Origin: Undibacterium sp.
GTDB lineage: Bacteria; Pseudomonadota; Gammaproteobacteria; Burkholderiales; Burkholderiaceae_D
DNA: 8,321 nucleotides
NCBI GenBank assembly: GCA_019752975.1
Contig: JAIELM010000364.1
Coordinates: 1-8,321 of the forward strand
Direction of reading: 5' to 3'
The notes beneath the pieces were generated by a model, which saw only the letters and a list, made by a program, of their open reading frames with translations, did not search any database and had not been told where the DNA came from. Position numbers and translations under genes: made by a program. This document shows positions 1-5,123 of the stretch, in pieces. Every line of letters begins with the position of its first letter. The stretch's first letter is position 1.

Positions 1-615
1 CAAACCTTACTCAGACAAATCAATTTGGCGGATCAGGCTCTGCAGTTATTACAGCAAGAAGACTACAAAAATGCCTGGTTATCCGCCCTGCAATTAGCCA
101 GCTCACCGCACCATCATGCATTGATCGCTGGACGCGCGGTGCGACTGCTTATTGATCATGAAGCGTGGAATCTAGAACAATGTGCACGTGCACTGTCACT
201 CGCTTGCAGCAATCCGATCAATCCACTTGCTAGCGCAGAATGGCTAGAAGGTTTTTTACAAGGCAGTGGATTACTACTGATCATGAATGATCAATTGTGG
301 CAAATTCTTCAGGATTGGGTGGCTGGTTTACCCGAAGAGATTTTTACTGAATTACTGCCATTACTGCGACGAAGTTTCTGCCACTTTGAAGCCGCCGAGC
401 GCCGTCAACTCGGGCAAAAAGTCGCCACTGGCAAAGTGCAACTACAAAACAAGCAGCCTCATCAATTTACTATTAACGAACAACGCGCCGCTTTAGTTCT
501 CCCCATGTTATCCAAAATTCTCACGCCAGTGACCGAACTTCAGGAAAATCAAGCTGGCGCGCAAAATGTCAACCAAACACCAACACAAACCATAGATTTG
601 GCAGACACACTATGA
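1..615 (+). CDS. DUF5682-like protein, C-terminal part (5' end outside window)
   Basis: The frame is open from base 1 to the TGA at 613-615, giving 204 codons, so this is the 3' end of a longer gene. The TTG at 25 is not a credible start, because the frame continues upstream of it and no Shine-Dalgarno site precedes it. The C-terminal part is soluble and helix-rich, with no signal peptide or membrane segment. It contains a block of the type LPLLRRSFCHFEAAERRQLG, which I recognise as typical of the C-terminus of DUF5682 (YehM-like) proteins; these are usually around 700-800 aa. They are encoded beside YehP-type VWA proteins and a MoxR-type AAA+ ATPase, and their biochemical role is not established. 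The last bases overlap the next gene's ATG (ATGA, 612-615), suggesting translational coupling and a joint complex. The family call rests on the C-terminal motif and the neighbour; the operon context is stronger evidence than the motif. Confidence 0.75.
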   Translation, partial: QTLLRQINLADQALQLLQQEDYKNAWLSALQLASSPHHHALIAGRAVRLLIDHEAWNLEQCARALSLACSNPINPLASAEWLEGFLQGSGLLLIMNDQLWQILQDWVAGLPEEIFTELLPLLRRSFCHFEAAERRQLGQKVATGKVQLQNKQPHQFTINEQRAALVLPMLSKILTPVTELQENQAGAQNVNQTPTQTIDLADTL

Positions 616-1763
616 GCACAAACACTCCTCCACTGAATAATCAGAACGATCGTCGCTGGCGATTGATACTTGGTAGCGAAGCTGACAACCTTCCACTCGC
701 TTCCACGGATGTTGGTATTGATCGTGCACTGCAAGCGCTGTATGAACCCGACAATAATAATCGCAAAGCTGGCTTGCAAAGCTCAGCGCCAACGGTGGCA
801 CGCTGGTTAGGTGATATCCGCGAATACTTCCCAAGTAGCGTAGTACAAGTCATGCAAAAAGACGCCATGGATCGCTTAGGTTTGCAACAAATGTTAATGG
901 AACCTGAGTTATTACAAACGGTGCAGGCTGATGTTCATCTGGTGGCGACTCTACTCTCCCTCAATCGCATCATGCCCAACAAAACCAAACAGACAGCACG
1001 GCTGGTGGTGGGTAAAGTGGTTGAAGAGTTAGAGCGAAAATTAGCCAATCCCTTGCGGCAAGCGGTTTCAGGCAGTTTAAACCGCGCCGCCCGTAATTTT
1101 CGACCTAGGCATAATGAAATTGATTGGATTCGCACCATCCGCGCCAATCTCAAGCACTACCAAGCCGATTATCAAACCATCATCCCTGAGCGCCGCATAG
1201 GTTTTGCACGGAAAGGACAAAGCCTGCGCGATATCGTTTTATGTATAGACCAAAGTGGTTCAATGGCACCGTCGGTGGTGTATGCCAGTGTCTTTGCCGC
1301 CGTCCTTGCTAGCATCAAAGCGGTCAGCACCCAAGTAGTAGTTTTCGATACCGCCGTCGTGGATTTAAGTCACTTGTTAGCAGACCCGATTGAAGTTTTA
1401 TTCGGCACCCAACTCGGTGGCGGTACCGATATCAATAGCGCCCTCGCCTACTGCCAAGGCTTGATACAAAGGCCGCAGGATACGATTTTTGTATTGATCA
1501 GTGATTTATATGAAGGTGGCAACGCCAATCAAATGCTGGCACGAGCGCAGGCACTGGTCGATAGCGGCGTACAAGTGATAGCCCTACTCGCCCTCGATGA
1601 TCAAGGCGCACCAGGTTATGACCGTCACCATGCCAGCGTCATGGCAAGCATGGGCATACCCTGCTTCGCTTGTACGCCAGATCAATTCCCAACATTAATG
1701 GCGATGGCGATACAAAAACAAGATATCGCTGCGTGGGCGGCGAGTCAGGCAATGGCGAAATGA
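612..1763 (+). CDS. yehP: VWA domain protein, YehP/CoxE-like
   Basis: A complete 383-aa protein, close to the roughly 380 aa of E. coli YehP. It has the family's N-terminal RRWRLILG block (residues 14-21) and a central ARNF...RTIRANLKH block just before the VWA domain. The VWA domain spans roughly residues 205-365 and carries an intact metal-ion-dependent adhesion site: DQSGS at 213-217, T272 in GGGTD, and D298 in ISDLYEGG. It should therefore bind a divalent metal and a partner protein. There is no signal peptide or TM segment, so it is cytoplasmic. Family members pair with MoxR-type AAA+ ATPases, by analogy with CoxE/CoxD or NorD/NorQ metal-centre insertion systems, but the YehP substrate is unknown. 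The ATG at 612 overlaps the upstream stop (ATGA), which fixes the start and implies coupled translation. The stop at 1761-1763 overlaps a further ATG at 1760. Confidence 0.9.
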   Translation: MSTNTPPLNNQNDRRWRLILGSEADNLPLASTDVGIDRALQALYEPDNNNRKAGLQSSAPTVARWLGDIREYFPSSVVQVMQKDAMDRLGLQQMLMEPELLQTVQADVHLVATLLSLNRIMPNKTKQTARLVVGKVVEELERKLANPLRQAVSGSLNRAARNFRPRHNEIDWIRTIRANLKHYQADYQTIIPERRIGFARKGQSLRDIVLCIDQSGSMAPSVVYASVFAAVLASIKAVSTQVVVFDTAVVDLSHLLADPIEVLFGTQLGGGTDINSALAYCQGLIQRPQDTIFVLISDLYEGGNANQMLARAQALVDSGVQVIALLALDDQGAPGYDRHHASVMASMGIPCFACTPDQFPTLMAMAIQKQDIAAWAASQAMAK

Positions 1764-1870
1764 CTGAACAAAGTAATCCCTCGGCATCAGATCCAAATTT
1801 ACACTTCTTTATTCACCTTGATTTGTCTCTTATGGAGAATCTGGGATTAATCAATTCCACTGAAAAATAA
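1760..1870 (+). CDS. 36-codon ORF coupled to the VWA gene; unknown, possibly a remnant
   Basis: An ATG at 1760 overlaps the VWA gene's TGA as ATGA, the same arrangement as the upstream junction. It opens a 36-codon frame ending at TAA 1868-1870. The peptide begins MTEQSNPSASDPNLHFFIHL and ends LGLINSTEK. It is acidic to neutral, has no signal peptide, TM segment or recognised motif, and I know no family for it. It could be a genuine small coupled protein, the stub of a decayed downstream operon gene (E. coli has yehQ next), or a chance frame. The coupling geometry is the only support. The frame is also open upstream inside the VWA gene, but that part is a shadow. No terminator hairpin with a T-run follows it in 1871-1965. 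Confidence 0.3.
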   Translation: MTEQSNPSASDPNLHFFIHLDLSLMENLGLINSTEK

Positions 1871-1965
1871 TTTCTCTCAAGTATCCGGAAAATTTTAGGA
1901 GGGAGTTTGGATCTTAAGTGGCGTACATACAAATTTTATCGCCAATACGCAGCACTTCGCTGGCG

Positions 1966-2754
1966 TCATCGGGAGTTGATTACTTCCTTCACTTTGGCAT
2001 AGTATTTTTCGCTGACATTCAATCTATCACCACAACGAAGTTGCAGGTCATATCCTCCCGTTTTGACCGCACACAAGCTTTGAATTTGATCTATCCGAAC
2101 GATAGTGCTACGGTGTATTCTGAGAAAAATTTGCGGATCCAGTTTTTTTTCGAGTTGGTTCATAGGCGCGCGATACAGTATCTGTCTTTGTCCTAGATGA
2201 AGTTGCATATAGTTACCCTGCGCCTCGATCCAAAAGACCTCGCTCAACAATATCGTTTCTATTCTACCGATCGCACGTACGCTCACCTGCTGCCAATATT
2301 CGCGATGCTGATTGGTAGTAAGTCTACCTTCGTCCTGAACATAAGCACGCAAAGCGATAGCATAATTCGCTTGCTGTCGTAGAGCAAGCATCGCCTCTGC
2401 ACGTTCAAGCGCACGTGCCAGTCGCTTATCGTCAAGTGGCTTTAGCAAATAATCTAGCGCGTGCAATTCGAAAGCCTCGACCGCATGCTCATTGTAGGCA
2501 GTGACAAAAATTACTAGCGGCATTTTTTCGCCACTCGCCAGCTCCCGCGCAAGCGCGAGGCCGGTTTCTCTGGGCATTTGAATATCCAAAAATATCACGT
2601 CTACGCCTAGTGTCGCCATAACACTACGAGCAGTAGCAACACTAGAGGCTTGCGCGACCACCTGCCAGTTTGCATAATCTGACAAGGCGAGAAACAAGTT
2701 TTTGCGCCCTAACTCTTCGTCATCAACAATGAGCGCCCGAATCAATGAGTCCAT
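1966..2754 (-). CDS. LytR/AlgR-family response regulator (REC-LytTR)
   Basis: A 262-aa two-domain regulator of typical family length. The receiver domain (about 1-120) has the acidic pair D11/D12, phospho-acceptor D57 in FLDIQMP, T85 in VTAY and K105 in LLKP, so all conserved phosphotransfer residues are present. A LytTR DNA-binding domain follows (about 157-260), with WIEAQGNYMQLHL near 175-187 and FLRIHRSTIVRID near 210-222. It should be a cytoplasmic transcription factor phosphorylated by the kinase encoded immediately upstream. Its ATG (2754-2752 on the minus strand) directly follows the kinase TAA (2757-2755) with no spacer, so translation is probably coupled; a weak GGAA lies about 8 bases before the start. 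The stop is TGA at 1968-1966. Its targets are not visible; LytTR regulators often act on a neighbouring envelope gene or on their own promoter. Confidence 0.95.
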   Translation of the reverse strand: MDSLIRALIVDDEELGRKNLFLALSDYANWQVVAQASSVATARSVMATLGVDVIFLDIQMPRETGLALARELASGEKMPLVIFVTAYNEHAVEAFELHALDYLLKPLDDKRLARALERAEAMLALRQQANYAIALRAYVQDEGRLTTNQHREYWQQVSVRAIGRIETILLSEVFWIEAQGNYMQLHLGQRQILYRAPMNQLEKKLDPQIFLRIHRSTIVRIDQIQSLCAVKTGGYDLQLRCGDRLNVSEKYYAKVKEVINSR

Positions 2755-3915
2755 TTAATTTTCCGGATGACGCAAAGGGACGCAAATGTGCAATTCAAAG
2801 TGTGTCTCACTTCTATTTGACATGAGCTTTGCGTGCCCCTTATAAAGTAATTCCAATCGAGTCCGCGTCTGTACTAGACCTATGCCCAAACCTGGATTTT
2901 TGGCGGCATCCAATCGTACAGTATTCCGCAGGAATATATTTAATTGATTTTGATTGCGCGAGAACTGCAAGTGAATTTCACTTTTCCCCTCATGACAATC
3001 GAGGTCATGGCGCAGTGCGTTTTCAATTAAGGGTTGCAGCAATAATGGCGGACAGTCGCATTGCATAACATCCAAGGTGTCGCCTACAATTTGCATGTGC
3101 AGGCGGTCGCCGTAACGTAAGGTTTGAAGTGCAAGATAGTCACGTATGAAACCCATTTCGTCTTCCATCGTCACCCAATCTTTATCACTCGCCGAAAGAG
3201 CATAACGAAACAAATCGGAGAGTTGAGAAATCCCCGAAAGTGCAACCGCCTTTTCATTAGCGCGCACCAATGCACTAATCGCGTTAAGGGCATTGAAAAT
3301 AAAATGCGGTTCTAACTGTTGGCGTATTGCACGCAAACGCTGTTGTTCCAATGCGAGATGTAGCGTCAAATTAGCAGTCTCAGCAAGCTGCAAGCTGGCC
3401 GCGCGTGCTCTGCCTTGATGCCAAGCGCACACCGCAATCACGACGGAAAAGGTCCCAGTAAACCACGAGTACTCCAAGAATAATTTGGAGTTCGAAGTGT
3501 GTAAAAAGAAATTCATCCAATCAAGCAACTTGAACTTGGCTCCCCCTAATACTGGAAGAGTGCCGGCACAGAAAAGTATATGAAGCGGGAAAAAGCTAAA
3601 CGTCAATGCAAAATATAAGGCCACAATTTTCTTTGCACTACCGATCAGCTGGGGATACCGTCTTATACTAAGAAATAAAGCGCTACTAAGTAACATGAGA
3701 GGAAAATGGTTATCCACCCAACGCAGCCATATGAGAGAGTAAGGCTCACCATCTCCATTCTTAAGATAATCTTGATAGCTACCCGCCGCACCAACCGTAC
3801 AAATAGCCAGCCAAATACCGAGGTTAAATAAAATTGCGCGACTTACCTTGATGGCATTGGAGCGATATAGCTTACCGTCAGCTGTTACCGATTTTGATGT
3901 TGTAATGTTCGACAT
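2755..3915 (-). CDS. LytS-type sensor histidine kinase (His_kinase PF06580 type)
   Basis: A 386-aa inner-membrane kinase. Four hydrophobic segments lie at about 25-44, 70-85, 96-120 and 147-166, with a short cytoplasmic N-terminus and no large periplasmic sensor domain. The signal is therefore probably sensed within or at the membrane. A helical linker (about 167-200) leads to the H-box QLEPHFIFNALN with phospho-acceptor H204. The ATPase domain has an N-box, LIENALRH (N299), and a G-box, GLGIGL (342-347). The N-box ends HD at 303-304 where HG or HA is common in relatives, a mild deviation. The protein should autophosphorylate and pass phosphate to the LytTR regulator, whose ATG directly abuts this gene's stop codon. 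ATG 3915-3913 is chosen as start because it is the first start of the open frame and precedes the first TM segment at a normal distance. Its Shine-Dalgarno match is poor. Confidence 0.93.
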   Translation of the reverse strand: MSNITTSKSVTADGKLYRSNAIKVSRAILFNLGIWLAICTVGAAGSYQDYLKNGDGEPYSLIWLRWVDNHFPLMLLSSALFLSIRRYPQLIGSAKKIVALYFALTFSFFPLHILFCAGTLPVLGGAKFKLLDWMNFFLHTSNSKLFLEYSWFTGTFSVVIAVCAWHQGRARAASLQLAETANLTLHLALEQQRLRAIRQQLEPHFIFNALNAISALVRANEKAVALSGISQLSDLFRYALSASDKDWVTMEDEMGFIRDYLALQTLRYGDRLHMQIVGDTLDVMQCDCPPLLLQPLIENALRHDLDCHEGKSEIHLQFSRNQNQLNIFLRNTVRLDAAKNPGLGIGLVQTRTRLELLYKGHAKLMSNRSETHFELHICVPLRHPEN

Positions 3916-3942
3916 GAGAAATATTGTATTTTATTGGAGTCC

Positions 3943-3951
3943 AGTATAGCA
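3943..3951 (-). promoter_or_regulatory. Candidate extended -10 promoter for the kinase-regulator operon
   Basis: On the minus strand these bases read TGCTATACT, an extended -10 (TG-N-TATACT) close to the sigma70 consensus. It lies about 28 bases upstream of the kinase ATG, which would give a short leader of about 20 nt. No good -35 hexamer is found 16-18 bases further upstream, which is acceptable for an extended -10 promoter. One copy of a 9-bp direct repeat (3950-3958) overlaps its upstream edge. This is a motif-based prediction only. Confidence 0.35.
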
Positions 3952-4015
3952 GTGCTTAAGAACTAGTATCCTCACGCTCATCACCTACTTTTGGCATGTT
4001 GTCACACAGTGCTTA
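3950..4015. repeat. Direct repeat pair CAGTGCTTA (candidate operator)
   Basis: CAGTGCTTA occurs at 3950-3958 and again at 4007-4015, start-to-start 57 bp, in the region between the kinase gene and the exported NTF2-like gene. The first copy touches the candidate kinase promoter. A pair of spaced direct repeats is the arrangement LytTR-domain regulators often bind, so autoregulation is conceivable. The spacing here is larger than the usual one to two helical turns and the motif does not clearly match known LytTR sites. The repeat is seen; the function is inference. Confidence 0.25.
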
Positions 4016-4056
4016 GAGCAAAACTGAGATGTCTGCATAATCATTCTTCTCATCAC

Positions 4057-4163
4057 GAGGACTTACGCAAAATTGCGCTGGCTAGACGCAGAGCTGCAGG
4101 CAGTACTTTATAGTACGACAAGGCGATAGCAACAACACCAGCGTCTGTATTGCGTAAGTCCTC
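4057..4163. mobile_element. 107-bp MITE-like element with 14-bp terminal inverted repeats
   Basis: The left end GAGGACTTACGCAA (4057-4070) is a perfect inverted copy of the right end TTGCGTAAGTCCTC (4150-4163). The 79-bp interior encodes nothing and has a central hairpin: GTACT at 4103-4107 and AGTAC at 4112-4116 with a TTAT loop. GCTGG-type sequence inside the left arm is mirrored by CCAGC inside the right arm. The flanks are CTCATCAC (4049-4056) and CTCATAAC (4161-4168), which differ at one base. They could be a degenerate target duplication overlapping the last three bases of the right end. No transposase is present, so any mobilisation would be in trans. The right end stops about 10 bases before the Shine-Dalgarno of the next gene. 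Size, palindromy and intergenic position fit a MITE or REP-like family, but a second copy is not in this window. Confidence 0.7.
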
Positions 4164-4170
4164 ATAACTA

Positions 4171-4182
4171 TTTGGAGTATCT
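4171..4182 (+). promoter_or_regulatory. Ribosome binding site of the NTF2-like gene
   Basis: TTTGGAG at 4171-4177 places GGAG five bases before ATG 4183. This supports that start, with a signal peptide beginning directly there. It lies only eight bases beyond the end of the MITE-like element, so any transcript reading this gene from further upstream must pass through the element. Confidence 0.7.
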
Positions 4183-4710
4183 ATGCGCTACCTCATCCTC
4201 AGCTCTTTTTGTTTCAGTCTTTTTTTCTCACACACTGCGCACTGCGCAGATACACCTAAGTACATAGGGCAGCACAAAAGCACGCCTGAAGACTTAAGCG
4301 CGATTCATCAAGTCATAGAAAATTTTCAAACAGCCATTAAGTCCAAGGATAGAAAATTACTGTCCACGCTGGTGCTTGGTGACAATATTCTTTTTAGTTC
4401 GCCGCAGCCACCTGGGGCAATTAAAATGGCGCGGGAAAAAATCGACGTCAATTTTAATGGAATAAATTCGAATGGTTATGAGGCGTTCGCTCGCTTTATC
4501 AGCAGCTCAAAGAATCCCAACGAAGAAAAGTTTTATAACATCAAGGTCACCCAAGATGGCAACATCGCGTGGGTGCAATTTGACTATGAATTTATTAACG
4601 ATCAGAGAAGTAGCAATTACGGCATAGAGGTCTGGCAAATGCTTAAATCAATTGATGGAAGTTGGAAGATCTTTAGTGTGGTGTGGTCGGTGAATCTTTT
4701 GCCTGAATAG
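4183..4710 (+). CDS. Exported NTF2/SnoaL-like protein of unknown function
   Basis: A 175-aa protein with an N-terminal signal peptide: a short basic start (MRYL), a hydrophobic core at about 4-16, and likely cleavage near residue 21-23 (HTAHC-AD). The cysteine there has no good lipobox, so a soluble periplasmic or secreted protein is more likely than a lipoprotein. The mature part has the pattern of the cystatin-like NTF2/SnoaL fold. Helix 1 reads DLSAIHQVIENFQTAIKSKD (about 38-57), followed by alternating strands ending in WVQFDYEFI, GIEVWQMLK and WKIFSVVWSV. Such proteins may bind small ligands, act as enzymes, or serve as extracytoplasmic sensor partners; no catalytic set is evident here. 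It stands alone, divergent from the sensor kinase operon, and no terminator with a T-run follows it. The fold call is fairly safe; the function is unknown. Confidence 0.82.
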   Translation: MRYLILSSFCFSLFFSHTAHCADTPKYIGQHKSTPEDLSAIHQVIENFQTAIKSKDRKLLSTLVLGDNILFSSPQPPGAIKMAREKIDVNFNGINSNGYEAFARFISSSKNPNEEKFYNIKVTQDGNIAWVQFDYEFINDQRSSNYGIEVWQMLKSIDGSWKIFSVVWSVNLLPE

Positions 4711-4737
4711 CAGTATCTATACAACACTCTGGCGGCG

Positions 4738-4820
4738 CGGAGAAAATCGGAGCAAGTCACTGCGCCCCTCCTTGTCTCTGCCCTCCGTGTCTCTGCGCCT
4801 CGGCGTTGAGGGGCTTTCGA
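4738..4820. repeat. Partial copy of the right half of the palindromic element
   Basis: This stretch repeats, in direct orientation, the loop and inner right arm of the element at 4855-5048. CGGAGAAAATC at 4738-4748 matches 4934-4944, and the 29 bp at 4791-4819 match 4962-4990 at 26 positions. Between these anchors it is longer, with extra CTCTGC/CTCCGTG-like units. It lacks the left arm and the terminal ATACCAAT ends, so it looks like a decayed or truncated second insertion, or a product of unequal exchange. It begins 28 bases after the NTF2-like gene's stop. Confidence 0.55.
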
Positions 4821-4854
4821 TTTTTTCTCAAGTAATCCCTCTCGCGACAATCTC

Positions 4855-5048
4855 ATACCAATCCGAATTAAATACGATAGTAATTCTTCATTGGAAACCC
4901 CTCAACTCCGAGGCGCCGAGACGCTGAGAAAGCCGGAGAAAATCTCTGCGTTCCTCTATTTCTCTGCGTCTCGGCGTTGAAGGGTTTTCGTATTTCAACC
5001 CACGTTCAAAATCTAAAAATTATCGTACTATTTAGTTAGAATTGGTAT
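4855..5048. mobile_element. 194-bp long-palindrome (MITE-like) element
   Basis: Outer ends: ATACCAAT at 4855-4862 is inverted as ATTGGTAT at 5041-5048. The imperfect inverted match runs on for about 34 bases on each side, to about 4888 and from about 5015. Inner stem: GAAACCCCTCAAC (4894-4906) and GCCGAGACGCTGAGAAA (4915-4931) pair with 4959-4989 in reverse with only a few mismatches. The left arm carries eight extra bases, TCCGAGGC (4907-4914). The centre, about 4932-4958, is an unpaired loop. The whole unit can therefore fold into one long hairpin in DNA or RNA. It has no coding capacity; a minus-strand frame crossing the neighbouring partial copy gives only Arg/Glu-rich low-complexity peptide. 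It lies between convergent genes. The structure is directly visible; mobility is inferred from the terminal repeats. Confidence 0.68.
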
Positions 5049-5056
5049 CACATCCA

Positions 5057-5080
5057 GCAGCAATAAGCGAATATTACTGC
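5057..5080. other. Hairpin between the palindromic element and the propeller gene's 3' end
   Basis: GCAG C AATA (5057-5065) pairs with TATT A CTGC (5072-5080): eight base pairs with one internal C-A mismatch and a six-base loop. It lies about 44 bases past the stop of the minus-strand lipoprotein gene. A second small hairpin, AGGAG-ATA-CTCCT, is at 5090-5102. Neither is followed by a T-run on either strand, so they are not canonical intrinsic terminators. They might stabilise the mRNA 3' end. Confidence 0.3.
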
Positions 5081-5123
5081 CGCAGCTTAAGGAGATACTC
5101 CTCGATATGAGTATATTGCCCCC

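Noticed and set aside
1871..1965. Possible terminator between the convergent YehP operon and the regulator gene
   Set aside because: Only short stems (CGCCA/TGGCG with a large loop) are visible and no T-run follows on either strand.
1918..2196. A 92-codon plus-strand frame starting GTG, with AGGAGGG upstream at 1897-1903
   Set aside because: It is antisense to the well-supported LytTR domain, its Shine-Dalgarno is about 14 bases from the start (too far), and the peptide shows no family features.
1883..2768. ATCCGGAAAATT at 1883-1894 and its inverted copy at 2757-2768, flanking the regulator gene
   Set aside because: A 12-bp match in a window of this size is expected by chance about this often, one copy lies inside the kinase's 3' coding end, and no element structure surrounds it.
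4617..4856. A minus-strand frame giving an Arg/Glu-rich peptide (RRGAETRR type)
   Set aside because: It is generated by the partial palindromic repeat and the antisense of the NTF2-like gene; the low-complexity peptide is not a real protein.
4711..5123. CRISPR array or tandem repeat array in the repeat-rich gap
   Set aside because: The repeats are two unequal, mainly inverted or partial units, without regular repeat-spacer periodicity or any cas gene.
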